From assembly GCF_025263685.1 (NCBI RefSeq), contig NZ_CP092109.1, positions 2,295,001 through 2,359,000 of the forward strand: a stretch of DNA of 64,000 nt, given 5' to 3'. Source of the stretch: Geoalkalibacter halelectricus. Lineage in GTDB: Bacteria > Desulfobacterota > Desulfuromonadia > Desulfuromonadales > Geoalkalibacteraceae. Both the position numbers and the translations under genes were made by a program. Under the pieces are notes generated by a model. The model did no database searches and was not told the DNA's origin. It worked only from the letters and a program-made list of their open reading frames with translations. Position 1 is the first letter of the stretch. Every line of letters begins with the position of its first letter. Positions 36,022 to 44,937 of this stretch are shown here, piece after piece.

Positions 36022-36101
36022 GAGTGTTCTCCATGTGGATGGTAACAGCTCGGGGTGGGGTCGCAACCTTCCATCCTCCCGGTCGCGGGAGGGAAAAAAG
36101 C

Positions 36102-36161
36102 AACCAGGCACGGACCCGTTGCGGCGAGTTCATCACTCAAACAAGCAAGCTGTGCCTGGTT
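36102..36161 (-). terminator. Terminator of the duplicated-CxxC gene
   Basis: Arms AACCAGGCAC (36102) and GTGCCTGGTT (36152) pair around a 40-base centre and, on the minus strand, are followed by GCTTTTTT. A second hairpin (CCTCCCG/CGGGAGG, 36074-36092) lies just beyond. Confidence 0.6.
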
Positions 36162-36189
36162 TATGCTCCATCAAAAACTTTTATTATCC

Positions 36190-36393
36190 TTAATGCCCGC
36201 ATTGTTCACAAACAAAAGCGGATTTTTCTCCTTCCTCCGCCACCGCTTCGGAAAAGCGATCATGAACCCCCGTCATATGTTTTCCCTCGGATGTTTCCCG
36301 TCCCCGGGGGATTTCATGGGGTTGACAAGTCGTACAGATGAAGGAGGATTTGTCCTGAAGTTCTTTAACGGCGTCCGTGAATCGATCGGTCAT
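36190..36393 (-). CDS. Small protein with a duplicated CxxC module
   Basis: A protein of 67 residues made of two copies of one unit: DRFTDAVKELQDKSSFICTTC (residues 3-23) and DRFSEAVAEEGEKSAFVCEQC (residues 45-65), each ending in a CxxC pair. The linker is basic and polar (HEIPRGRETSEGKHMTG). Four Cys plus His at the C-terminus can bind one zinc or iron, or form redox disulfides. AAGGAG eight bases upstream of the ATG makes it a real gene. I do not recognise the family. The next gene upstream on the strand is the Cys-dense 4Fe-4S protein, 132 bases away. Confidence 0.8.
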   Translation of the reverse strand: MTDRFTDAVKELQDKSSFICTTCQPHEIPRGRETSEGKHMTGVHDRFSEAVAEEGEKSAFVCEQCGH

Positions 36394-36525
36394 GGCTATT
36401 CTCCTTTCCTTGGCCTCGCACGCACCTGGGTTTCCTGCCAAACAAACAGATCTACCGGTGCGTGGCACAGGCACCTCATTACCTAACCAATTTTATCATG
36501 ATTCAGCGGGATTGGCTAAACGCGA

Positions 36526-37836
36526 TCAGGCGCTCTTATGGCTGCTGCTCGACTCATCGCGCAGAATATCGATTCTGGCGCAAAGCCGCTCGAGGTAGCG
36601 AGAACCCAATTGGCTGCCGGCCAGGGCGCGCTTGGCGGGGGAGAGTTTAAGGATGGCGCCCAGCAGCGCGGCGAGGGCGCGGTGGCTCCGCAGCACCTGG
36701 TTGTCGAAAATCAGGTGCTGCAAGGTGCCGCGCTCGATGGCCATGAGCACTGTTTTGTGCACCGCGTTGACGGGCGTAATCACGCGCTGGGCGCGCGGGC
36801 TCATGTGCAGGGCCTTCAGGCGGCACACGCGGGCGCACACGCCGCAGCCCAGACAGGCGTCTTGATCAATGACTGCGCGTTTGCGCCCGTATCCACCGGG
36901 CTGGTCGGTTTCCAGGCTGATGATCCTGGCGGGGCACACCGGCAGGCAGCGGCCGCAGCCCGAACAGTTCTCGCCCACCGCGGCGATGAAATTGGAGGTG
37001 TGGATGGGGTGTTCGGGACCAAAGCGCTGATGGGCGAGCATGGCCTCGCAGCAGCAGGGGCAGCAATTGCAGATGAAATTGACGCCCTGTTGGACGTTCT
37101 CGGCGAATTGGGCGAGGTTCTGCTCGCGCGCCTTATGCAGCAACTCCTTGCATTCGCCGCGCTCGACAGGGCGCACCTGGCCGTGGCGAATCAGCGACGC
37201 CGCCACGCCGTTGAATGTCATGCAGATGTCCATCTCCGCCGCGCAGGCGCGGCCCTGATGGGTGCGTTTGTGTCGACAGTAGCACAGGCCGATGCCGATA
37301 TGCGTGGCCGCATCGATGATGGCTTCGGCCCGCTCGTAATCCAGCACGTGCAAGGCCTGGGCGCTGCTCAACACGTCCTCGCCGACCAGAACGCGGCCGA
37401 ATTGGGTTTCCCCGCCGCTGAACAGAGCGCGGACGAAATCATCCTCGACGCTGATGTATTGCTCGAACAACCGCGACAGCAGGCCCTGGTCGAGATCATC
37501 ACGCACGCGCATGAGGGCGAACTCGAAAAAGCCCGCCATGGGTGGCGGCAGAACGTAATGCATCTGCCCGCGCTGTTGCATGTCCACCAGCAGCCCGCGT
37601 TCCGCCATTTGTTCCAGCAGCACCTGTGCCCGCGCCGCCGGCATATCCCAGGCCCTTGCCGCCTGGTCCGCGGAAAAGGGCCGCAAGGGCAGCCGGGCCA
37701 CCAGCTCGGCTTCTTCGGGACGGAACAGCACGGCCAAAATCTGTTCCAGCAGTTCCGAGGGTGGAGCACCCTGGGGAAAGCGATTGAGCCGCTCGGTGAG
37801 GCGTGCGTAGGAGGAGCGGGCGGTCAGATGGGCCAT
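36526..37836 (-). CDS. Dicluster 4Fe-4S ferredoxin-type protein with extra Cys cluster
   Basis: A cytosolic protein of 436 residues. An N-terminal helical, winged-helix-like region (about 1-100) leads into a Cys-rich middle: CYCRHKRTHQGRAC (about 187) and FICNCCPCCCEAML (about 256). Then come two ferredoxin motifs, CSGCGRCLPVCPARI and CLGCGVCARVCRLKAL (about 290-345), each with four Cys for a [4Fe-4S] cluster. The last 80 residues are basic and helical. Similar proteins occur in anaerobes as putative electron carriers or redox sensors; a DNA-binding role of the N-terminus is only a guess. AAGGAA before the ATG supports the start. Confidence 0.8.
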   Translation of the reverse strand: MAHLTARSSYARLTERLNRFPQGAPPSELLEQILAVLFRPEEAELVARLPLRPFSADQAARAWDMPAARAQVLLEQMAERGLLVDMQQRGQMHYVLPPPMAGFFEFALMRVRDDLDQGLLSRLFEQYISVEDDFVRALFSGGETQFGRVLVGEDVLSSAQALHVLDYERAEAIIDAATHIGIGLCYCRHKRTHQGRACAAEMDICMTFNGVAASLIRHGQVRPVERGECKELLHKAREQNLAQFAENVQQGVNFICNCCPCCCEAMLAHQRFGPEHPIHTSNFIAAVGENCSGCGRCLPVCPARIISLETDQPGGYGRKRAVIDQDACLGCGVCARVCRLKALHMSPRAQRVITPVNAVHKTVLMAIERGTLQHLIFDNQVLRSHRALAALLGAILKLSPAKRALAGSQLGSRYLERLCARIDILRDESSSSHKSA

Positions 37837-37971
37837 GGTCAGTTCCTTAGCTGCGCGGAAAAGGACATATTTAAAAGAATTGTGCAGGCTTTCGTCCGCT
37901 CCGGGCAAGGGAAAAGCAAAATCTGAATCCGCGCGAAAACTTGATATGCTGAAGATAATGGGGAGGAAGCG

Positions 37972-38613
37972 ATGAAGCTACGACTGTCATTGTTGCTGCT
38001 GGCAGGATTGTTGGCCGGCTGCGGCTCCATGTATTACGCAACCATGGAAAAGATGGGAATCCATAAGCGCGACATCATGGTGGATCGCGTCAAGGCCGCG
38101 CGCGATTCCCAGGAAGACGCCAAACAGCAGTTTCTCACCACCATGGAGCAGTTCAGAAGCGTGGTGCATTTCGAGGGCGGGGAGCTGCAAAAGTCCTACG
38201 ACCGGCTCAGTGCGACCTTGCAGGAGAGCGAAGCCAAGGCAAATGAAGTCAGCAGGCGGATTCGTGCCGTCGAGCATGTTTCCGAGGCACTGTTCAAGGA
38301 GTGGCGCGAGGAAATCAAGCAGTATGACAGCGATGCCTTGCGTCGTTCAAGCCAGCGCCAGTATGACACCACCCGGCAGAGGTACACCGAGCTCATGGCC
38401 GCCATGAAGAAGGCCGAGGCCAGATTGGAGCCGGCCCTGATCCCTTTGCGGGATCAGGTGTTGTTTCTCAAGCACAATCTCAACGCCGCCGCCATCGCCG
38501 GGTTGAAAAATGAAGTGGTGATGGTTGAGTCGAACGTCGATGTCCTGGTGCGCTCCATCGAACAAGCCATTGCCCAGGCGGACGCCTTTATCGCCTCCCT
38601 GGATGTGCCGTGA
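37972..38613 (+). CDS. DUF2959 lipoprotein, coiled coil
   Basis: A lipoprotein of 213 residues: signal with lipobox LLAGC (Cys17), then MYYATMEKMGIHKRDIMVDR typical of DUF2959, followed by long amphipathic helices (about 40-210) able to form a coiled coil. Function of the family is unknown; it is thought to sit at the inner leaflet of the envelope. GGGGAGGAAG precedes the ATG. Divergent from the 4Fe-4S gene. Confidence 0.85.
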   Translation: MKLRLSLLLLAGLLAGCGSMYYATMEKMGIHKRDIMVDRVKAARDSQEDAKQQFLTTMEQFRSVVHFEGGELQKSYDRLSATLQESEAKANEVSRRIRAVEHVSEALFKEWREEIKQYDSDALRRSSQRQYDTTRQRYTELMAAMKKAEARLEPALIPLRDQVLFLKHNLNAAAIAGLKNEVVMVESNVDVLVRSIEQAIAQADAFIASLDVP

Positions 38614-38755
38614 CGGCCGCGCGGGCCGATTATCCTTCAGTCGGTAGACCGCGAACTGAAATTTGGCTGTCGGCGCACTCCATGACCCAAGCAAAAAAAG
38701 TCCGCGATGCTGGGAGCAGGATAGGCGGCTGCTCTTCTTTGATTCGCTGATCGTA

Positions 38756-39106
38756 TTAGGGCGTGCGGCTGTCGCTGTTCTCAAACAGACGCTGCCGTGC
38801 ATGGGAGGCCTTGTCGGGATGGCAGGCTATGCAGCCCTGCTCGGCCTGAAGATCCAATCCCAACTGATTGAGAACGGTGCGTGCGGGGATTTTTCCGAGG
38901 GCCGGGTCGAATTGAAGACGCGTTTCGGGCTGCAGCGCATGGTCGGCGAGAAACTGGCGGCGAAACAGTTCCTCTTCGTCCAGGCCCCCATGGCCCAACA
39001 AGGGATGCGCGGCCTCGGGTTGCGGACCCGGTTCAAGCCACTGAGCCGGAAATTGGCAGGCGGCCAGCAGAAGAAGCACAAGGGCGGCGAAGAGGGCTTT
39101 GTTCAT
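38756..39106 (-). CDS. Monoheme c-type cytochrome lipoprotein
   Basis: A protein of 116 residues with a lipoprotein signal (MNKALFAALVLLLLAAC, lipidated Cys17) and a single haem site CIACH near residue 93 in LQAEQGCIACHPDKASH. The 70 residues between are Leu/Gln/Glu-rich and unfamiliar (EEELFRRQFLADHALQPETR). Only one haem and no known cytochrome family pattern; the sixth ligand could be Met-free, so His. GGGAG upstream sets the start at 39106. The TAXI-like gene lies 83 bases upstream on the strand, so the two may be one transcript. Confidence 0.75.
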   Translation of the reverse strand: MNKALFAALVLLLLAACQFPAQWLEPGPQPEAAHPLLGHGGLDEEELFRRQFLADHALQPETRLQFDPALGKIPARTVLNQLGLDLQAEQGCIACHPDKASHARQRLFENSDSRTP

Positions 39107-39188
39107 TTGAGATTCTCCCGGTCTTGAAGACCTCAGGGGGATAATAAAATGTCCCCTCTGGTTTACGGAGTTTCCGAATGGGCACCAA

Positions 39189-40475
39189 TTAGGACGGCGT
39201 CTGCATGCTCTCGCGGACCAACTCGATATGCAAACGCAGATCATACAACTCATCGGCGTAGCTCAAGGGTACCGCGATCCGCCTGACCTCGTCATCAATC
39301 ATTTCCAGTTCCTTCCACATTTGGGGCGTTGCCTCACCGGCTTCTCGAAACTGCTTTTCCACGGCGAGAATATCCCGATACCAGCAGTAGATGCGTGAGC
39401 GAATCCGCCAGCGGTAGATCGGCGGCAGGGTCTTGAACAGCGGAATCAGCAATACCAGCAGCGGCAACAGCATTACTTTGAGACGGTCGATCAGCGTCGC
39501 CGCCCAAAACGGCAGATAACGCTGCAGAAAGGGCGGGCCGTACTCATAAAAACGCTCGGCTTCCTTAAGGAGCGGAAAGGCGAGAAAATCAGGGGAGGGA
39601 AACTGCCCGCCGTCCGAAAACCATCCCGCGCTGCCGTGTACCCGCCGGGCGGTTTGCAGAATCAGATCAATCAGGGCCGGATGAAATTCCTCGGTGGTTA
39701 CCAGATTGGCGCTTGCCGCGATCAGCTCGACATCCGCATCCGGAAGGTTTCTCGCCAGATCAATCAATCCCTGCGGCACCACCACGGAAGATAAATGAGG
39801 ATAAAGGCGCGCGTAGGCCGCGGCACGCTTGAAACCGAACAAGCGCACCGTCTGCGTCTTGTTCAAATGAACCACATAGTCGGCTTGCGGCGAGGCAACG
39901 AAAATCGCCGCATCAATCTCGCCGGCCGTCAGCCGATCTGCCGCCGCGTCGCCGCCCATATCCAGCAGCAGCGCATTGGAATGGTCGATGCCGTTGGCCG
40001 CCAGCAACTCCAATGCCAGGGGGCGGGTGCCGCTGCCTTCGGCGCCGACGGCGATGCGCAGCCCTTGAAAATCCCTGAGCAGGGCGACCTCTTGAGAGTC
40101 ATGGACAAAGACCCACAGCGGTTCGAGAAAAAGACTGCCGAGGGACCACAGCGGCTTGTCTTCAGTGTCGGCGGCCACGCCGCTTTGCACAAAAGCGATG
40201 TCAACCTCGCCCCGATGGAGCATCGCGATGTTGTCCAGGGTGCCGCTGCTCGGCACCAACTCGAGTTCGATTCCCTCGGCGGCCAGATGGGCGACATACT
40301 GCCGAGCGAATTTATGATAGGCGCCATCCGCGGATCCCGTCGCCATGCGGATATGCTTGGGCGGCGCGGGTTGAACAAACTGGTAGGCCACCCAGAAGCC
40401 GAAGATAACCAGACCGATTGCGGGAAGAGCGACCTTCCACGCCTCGCGGCCCGATCTGTGTGTCTGTTCCGCCAT
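39189..40475 (-). CDS. TAXI-family (TRAP-associated) solute-binding protein, membrane anchored
   Basis: A protein of 428 residues: N-terminal helix (about 16-34, VALPAIGLVIFGFWVAYQFV), a TAXI-type binding domain (about 40-310; IRMATGSADGAYHKFARQYV, VDIAFVQSGVA, VGAEGSGTRPLALELL) and a C-terminal helix (about 338-355, MLLPLLVLLIPLFK) with a charged tail. Usual TAXI proteins are freely periplasmic with a cleaved signal; this one is held by a helix at both ends. No TRAP permease is nearby, so it may act in sensing or scaffold work. AGAGG before the ATG at 40475 is chosen over an upstream GTG. Confidence 0.8.
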   Translation of the reverse strand: MAEQTHRSGREAWKVALPAIGLVIFGFWVAYQFVQPAPPKHIRMATGSADGAYHKFARQYVAHLAAEGIELELVPSSGTLDNIAMLHRGEVDIAFVQSGVAADTEDKPLWSLGSLFLEPLWVFVHDSQEVALLRDFQGLRIAVGAEGSGTRPLALELLAANGIDHSNALLLDMGGDAAADRLTAGEIDAAIFVASPQADYVVHLNKTQTVRLFGFKRAAAYARLYPHLSSVVVPQGLIDLARNLPDADVELIAASANLVTTEEFHPALIDLILQTARRVHGSAGWFSDGGQFPSPDFLAFPLLKEAERFYEYGPPFLQRYLPFWAATLIDRLKVMLLPLLVLLIPLFKTLPPIYRWRIRSRIYCWYRDILAVEKQFREAGEATPQMWKELEMIDDEVRRIAVPLSYADELYDLRLHIELVRESMQTPS

Positions 40476-41049
40476 CGTCCACCTCTCGTTGCCCCGGATG
40501 GTTTCCTCAGGGCAAATCCATCTCATCCCATGCCTTGGCACAAAGCCAAATGACCATCATCCTCTCCGCGTTAGCCTGATCGAATCGCGCAACGTGCAGC
40601 GATTCACCCGCAATGCCCCGCTGACCATTTGAGTCGCAGATGATGTCGTGTCAACCTTCGGCACATGGTGAATATTCTTTTTCGCGGACAATGGAATTGT
40701 AGCAGTTCTGAATCAGATGGCCGCTACGGTGTAGCGTAAATTGACGCAAATGGCGTAACCGGTGGGGAGTCGAAGCATTTTGCCCGCCCCGGCCTCAGGA
40801 AGTCAGGTTAAAAGGTATCTTTTGGCTCATGGTGCGTGTATTATAGTACATTATAGTTGGAACCCACCCTGATTCCTCCTCAACCCCCCATTGTCCCTCA
40901 GCCCCTCGATCCGGAAACGAGATTTCCGGAAGAAGGCACGCTAAAAGGCGTGCTGAGTATTTCGGATCCCTTGTTTTTCGAGCATCATTCGCTATCCCCA
41001 GCGCTCGAGGAAAAAATTTCGAATTAGAATTTTTAAAAGGAGCTATTCT
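40476..41049. other. 574-base gene-free stretch
   Basis: No coding region, tRNA or known riboswitch is seen. It contains a repeated GCGTAA motif (near 40735 and 40752, around TTGACGCAAATG) and hairpins around 40915-40980 (GGAAACGAGATTTCC; GGCACGC and GCGTGCT). It ends with the AAAAGGAG ribosome site of the next gene. It probably holds promoters in both directions. Confidence 0.4.
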
Positions 41050-41454
41050 ATGCAAAGCACCAAGCTCACCCCCGGCGACTCGATTGAAGCGCGCTGCACA
41101 AAATGTCGAAAAAATACCGCCCATGTCATTCTCACCCTGGGTGAAAAGGAACCCCTAACGGTGGAGTGCGGTAGTTGCGCTCGCCAGCACAAATACCGGC
41201 CGCCCAGCTCCCCCAAGAAACCCGTCGCCCGGCGAAATACCAACTCCAAGGATGCTGAGCGCAAGGAATGGGAAACCCTGCGCCCGAGCATGAACGGCGC
41301 TAATGCGCACGAATATTCCATGACCGGTACGTACAAGGTCAAAAATCTCATCAATCACCCGATTTTCGGTCTCGGCCTCGTTCAGCGAGTGGTTGGTGCT
41401 CAAAAGGTAGAAGTTCTTTTTGAGGACGGGAAGAAAATGATGCGCTGTAAATAG
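41050..41454 (+). CDS. Zinc-ribbon protein with C-terminal beta domain, unknown role
   Basis: A protein of 134 residues. N-terminal zinc ribbon from two Cys pairs (CTKCRKN and CGSCARQH, residues about 16-40), a basic disordered linker (about 45-95), and a C-terminal SH3- or CarD-like stretch HPIFGLGLVQRVVGAQKVEV then LFEDGKKMMRC. Proteins of this pattern are common in Desulfuromonadia and appear to bind nucleic acid or RNA polymerase, but that is by analogy. AAAAGGAG seven bases before ATG makes the start secure. It has its own terminator. Confidence 0.75.
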   Translation: MQSTKLTPGDSIEARCTKCRKNTAHVILTLGEKEPLTVECGSCARQHKYRPPSSPKKPVARRNTNSKDAERKEWETLRPSMNGANAHEYSMTGTYKVKNLINHPIFGLGLVQRVVGAQKVEVLFEDGKKMMRCK

Positions 41455-41490
41455 GTGAGGGAGCAGGGCCCCGTTGGTGTAGCAGGCAAC

Positions 41491-41523
41491 GCCCCGTCTT
41501 TTTGGCGGGGCTGTTTTCTTTTT
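41491..41523 (+). terminator. Terminator of the zinc-ribbon gene
   Basis: GCCCCG pairs with CGGGGC (41506-41511) around a nine-base loop and is followed by a T-rich tail. Confidence 0.8.
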
Positions 41524-41700
41524 TAAGAGCCTCCCGCTCTCACGCACCAGTTCCAAAGGGTAACGTCATATCTTCATGTTTTTCCTGATGCAAATTCAGA
41601 CTATGGCGCGTGGTGTACTTGTCACCCCTGTCTTATAATTTTCTGGCCGGTCTGCGGTTCGACTTTTAGGCTGAGTTCTGCGACTGGAATAGGTGGATGC

Positions 41701-41734
41701 AAAATGCCTCGGCTTTCACTGGCCGGGGCATTTT
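41701..41734 (-). terminator. Terminator of the AspT/YidE-type transporter gene
   Basis: AAAATGCCTCGGC pairs with GCCGGGGCATTTT (one mismatch-like G-T) at 41701-41734, about 60 bases past the transporter stop. Between 41455 and 41794 nothing but the two terminators is seen. Confidence 0.65.
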
Positions 41735-41794
41735 GTGTTTTTGGAGACCTTAGGGAACGCAGTAGTGTTGTTAACGTGACGAAATGACAAATCC

Positions 41795-43390
41795 CTACAA
41801 AACCAAAAACAACACTTTCACCGCCAAAATCTTGCTGATCAAAGCCACGGGATAAACCGTCGCGTAGGCAGACGACGCGTAGGGTGTCGCGGAGAGGGTT
41901 CCCGCGGCGGAGAGACCCGAGACGCTGGTCATGGCGCCGACCATGACGCCGAGCATGCGCAGAAAACGAATGCGCAGCAGCCACAGGCCGACGGCCATGC
42001 CGACGACGACGGGCAGCAGGGTGACGAGGATGCCGGAGAGGACCAGCGGCAGGCCGTAGGTTTGCAGGGTGGGGATGAAGGTTGTGCCGGCCGTGGTGCC
42101 CACCGCGGCCATGAACAGGGCCAGGCCCAGATCGCGGATCAGGCGGTTGCCGGTGGCCGGGATTTCCCAGATGAGGCGCCCGGTCTGGTAGCGTGCGCCG
42201 AGCAGCAGCCCGGCCACCAGGGCGCCGCCCGTGGTGCCGAGGGTGAAGGAGCCGAGCACCGGCAGGGGCAGGGTGATTTGGCCGAGCAGTATGCCCAGGA
42301 TCAGGCCGAGCAGGATGGGCAGCAGATTGATGTCGTAGGTGGCCTTGAGGTCGTTGCCGACGATGCGGGCGATGTTGCGCAGGGAGCGCTCATCGCCCAC
42401 CGCATGCAGAACATCGCCCAGGTGCAGGCGGGTGTTGGCGTCGGCGGGCAGGTCGACGCCGTTGCGGGTGATGCGCGCCACCTGCACGTTGAAGACCTCG
42501 CGGAAATTGAAAAAGCCCAGGGTCGTCCCGGCGAATTCGGGTTTGGAGACGACGATGTCTTTTTTGGTCAGCACCCGGTCGAAGGCGATCTCGCCTTCGA
42601 TGGGGCGGCCGATGTAGAGCTGGATCTTCTCCAGATCCGCCAGACGTCCCACCACCCGCAGATGATCGCCCTCGTTGAGCACCGTGTCGGCGCCCACCAG
42701 CACCGGCTCATCGGCGCCCCGGCGCAACAACCGGGTGATGGTCACCGGGGCGATGCTTTTCAGGTGCAGATCCACGACCCGCTTGCCGAAGATGTTGGGA
42801 TTGCTCACCTCGATGTGCTGAAAGGCGATGGGCGGGTTGATTGCCGCCAGTTCGTCCGCCAGGCGCTGCTCCTCGGCGGCGATGTCGGTGCGCAGCAGCT
42901 TGGGCAGCGCCTTGACACACAGGGCGACGCCGATGACGCCGATGCCGTAGGTCACGCCGTAGGCGGCCGGAGCCTTGTCGGTCCCGAGCAGTTCGACGGC
43001 CGCGGCCAGGGACGGGGTGCTGGTCATGGCGCCGGAGAGCAGGCCCGCGCCGATGGCGGCGTCGAAACCGAACAGGCGGCAGCAGGCGTAGGTGACGGCG
43101 ATGCCGACGCTGGTCATGACCAGAACGGCGAGGGCCATCACCAGGCCGTGGCGGCGGAAGGAGCTCACGAAGCCGGGGCCGGACTGCAGGCCGATGGCGT
43201 AGATGAACATGGCCAGGCCGAGGGTCTGGACCGCTTCGGGCAGGGTATACCCGTAGTGACCGAAGGCCAGAGCCACGAAGATGATGGCCGAGGGCCCCAG
43301 GGAGAGGTTCCAGATCCGGACCTTGCCGATCAATTCCCCAAGGACGATGACCAGCAGGAGAAGAAAGATGGGATTGCTGAGCAGCGACAT
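41795..43390 (-). CDS. AspT/YidE-family transporter with two TrkA-C domains
   Basis: A membrane protein of 531 residues: six helices or so (about 1-175), two RCK/TrkA-C domains (about 195-350, with HIEVSNPNIFGKRVVDLHLK and EFAGTTLGFFNFREVFN), then five or six helices (about 360-531). The two halves carry the repeated motif GAMTSTPSLAAA and GAMTSVSGLSAAG, the internal duplication of the aspartate:alanine exchanger family. Related proteins exchange dicarboxylic amino acids or are orphan YidE/YbjL. Substrate unknown. The ATG at 43390 has only a weak site; upstream codons in frame look non-coding. Divergent from miaB. Confidence 0.88.
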   Translation of the reverse strand: MSLLSNPIFLLLLVIVLGELIGKVRIWNLSLGPSAIIFVALAFGHYGYTLPEAVQTLGLAMFIYAIGLQSGPGFVSSFRRHGLVMALAVLVMTSVGIAVTYACCRLFGFDAAIGAGLLSGAMTSTPSLAAAVELLGTDKAPAAYGVTYGIGVIGVALCVKALPKLLRTDIAAEEQRLADELAAINPPIAFQHIEVSNPNIFGKRVVDLHLKSIAPVTITRLLRRGADEPVLVGADTVLNEGDHLRVVGRLADLEKIQLYIGRPIEGEIAFDRVLTKKDIVVSKPEFAGTTLGFFNFREVFNVQVARITRNGVDLPADANTRLHLGDVLHAVGDERSLRNIARIVGNDLKATYDINLLPILLGLILGILLGQITLPLPVLGSFTLGTTGGALVAGLLLGARYQTGRLIWEIPATGNRLIRDLGLALFMAAVGTTAGTTFIPTLQTYGLPLVLSGILVTLLPVVVGMAVGLWLLRIRFLRMLGVMVGAMTSVSGLSAAGTLSATPYASSAYATVYPVALISKILAVKVLFLVL

Positions 43391-43559
43391 GGGCACTGCT
43401 TTATACCAACCTTGGGGCAAAGTCCAGTGTAAACATTTGTGCGACCCGTCAAGCACGGATCGGCACCGATGGACGCCGCCCGCCAATTCGTTTGACATCC
43501 TCTCGGGCGATTGATTACCATGGCGGCCAACATTCCAGAGAAGGTGAAAATTCAGCGAG

Positions 43560-44903
43560 ATGACGAAGTTTTTTTATCTTGAGACGTTCGGCTGCCAGAT
43601 GAACGTGGTTGATTCGGAGCAGATCGTCGACTTGCTCGGCCGTGTCGGTTATGCCCAGGTGGAAACTCCCGAGCAGGCCGATCTGATCCTGCTCAATACT
43701 TGCTCGGTGCGCGATAAGGCCGAGCGCAAGGTCTACGGCCACCTCGGCCGCTTCAAGCCCCTCAAGCAGCAGCGCCCCGAGTTGATCATCGGCGTCGGCG
43801 GCTGCGTGGCCCAACAGGAAGGCGAGCGGCTGCTCGACAAGCTGCGTTTTGTCGACCTGGTGTTCGGCACGCACAATATCCACCGCCTGCCGGAAATGCT
43901 CGCCGCGGTCGAGGGACGCCGGCAGCGGCGCCTGGAAACCGATTTCCTCGATGCTGAAACGCGTCGCCAGCTTTTCCCCGAGCGCAAGGCCGATGATGCC
44001 GTGACGCGCTTCGTCACCGTGATGCAGGGCTGCGACAATTTCTGTTCTTATTGCATCGTGCCCCATGTGCGCGGCCGCGAAATCAGCCGCCCGAGCGGCG
44101 ATATCCTTGCCGAGATCCGCGCTTTGGCGGCCGGTGGGGTCAGGGAAATCACCCTGCTGGGGCAAAACGTCAATTCCTACGGACTGCGCGAGGAGGATGA
44201 AATCAGCTTCGCGCAACTTCTGCGCCGGGTTCATGAGATCGAGGGCATCGAGCGCATTCGCTTCACCACCTCGCACCCCAAGGACCTCTCCGACGAGCTG
44301 ATCGCCTGCTTCGGTGAGTTGCCCAAGCTCGCCAAGCATCTGCATCTGCCCGTGCAGTGCGGTTCCGACAGGATTCTGACGGCCATGAATCGCGGCTATA
44401 CGCGCGCGCAATATTTGGACAAGGTGGCGCGGCTCAAGCAGGTGTGCCCGGACATCCGGCTGACCTCGGACATCATCGTCGGCTTTCCCGGCGAGACGGA
44501 AGAGGATTTCGGCGAGACTCTTGCATTGGTTGCCGAGGTGGAGTACGCCGACATCTACAGCTTTCTCTATTCACCCCGGCGCGGCACCGCGGCGGCGGAG
44601 CTGGAAGAAACCCTCGATCCCAAGGAAAAGCAGGCGCGCTTCGATCGGCTGATTGCGCTGCAACAGGAGATCGGCGCCAGGATCTGGCAAAGCGATGTCG
44701 GCCGGGTGCTGCCGGTGCTGGTCGAGGGCGTCAGCCGTCAGGGCGGCGGACAGCTGTTCGGCCGCACGGTTTGGAATCGCATCGTCAACTTCAGCGGTTC
44801 GCCTGATCTGGTCGGGCGCATCGTGCCGGTGCGCGTCACCACCTCGTTCAAAAACAGCCAGGCCGGAGAGCTGGACGCCGATGAGGTGCGCGCGGCCAGC
44901 TGA
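43560..44903 (+). CDS. miaB: tRNA-2-methylthio-N6-dimethylallyladenosine synthase
   Basis: A radical-SAM Fe-S enzyme that adds a methylthio group to i6A37 of tRNAs. The 447 residues contain the N-terminal MTTase domain with Cys in ETFGCQMNVVDSEQ, NTCSVRDKA and GCVAQQ, the radical-SAM motif CDNFCSYC (about residue 160), [10 protein letters not shown], and a TRAM domain (about 380-440). GCQMN and SVRDKAE are MiaB-specific. A start at 43560 has no strong Shine-Dalgarno; TTGACA at 43492 may belong to its promoter. With MtaB and MnmA in the same window, three tRNA thio-modifying enzymes are encoded here. Confidence 0.94.
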   Translation: MTKFFYLETFGCQMNVVDSEQIVDLLGRVGYAQVETPEQADLILLNTCSVRDKAERKVYGHLGRFKPLKQQRPELIIGVGGCVAQQEGERLLDKLRFVDLVFGTHNIHRLPEMLAAVEGRRQRRLETDFLDAETRRQLFPERKADDAVTRFVTVMQGCDNFCSYCIVPHVRGREISRPSGDILAEIRALAAGGVREITLLGQNVNSYGLREEDEISFAQLLRRVHEIEGIERIRFTTSHPKDLSDELIACFGELPKLAKHLHLPVQCGSDRILTAMNRGYTRAQYLDKVARLKQVCPDIRLTSDIIVGFPGETEEDFGETLALVAEVEYADIYSFLYSPRRGTAAAELEETLDPKEKQARFDRLIALQQEIGARIWQSDVGRVLPVLVEGVSRQGGGQLFGRTVWNRIVNFSGSPDLVGRIVPVRVTTSFKNSQAGELDADEVRAAS

Positions 44904-44937
44904 AAAATATTTTATCCCCTGATCCACGGACCCCCGC

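Noticed and set aside
42062-43432. 456-codon plus-strand frame rich in Gln and Gly over the AspT-type transporter
   Set aside because: Composition follows the antisense of a membrane protein; no ribosome site and no domain.
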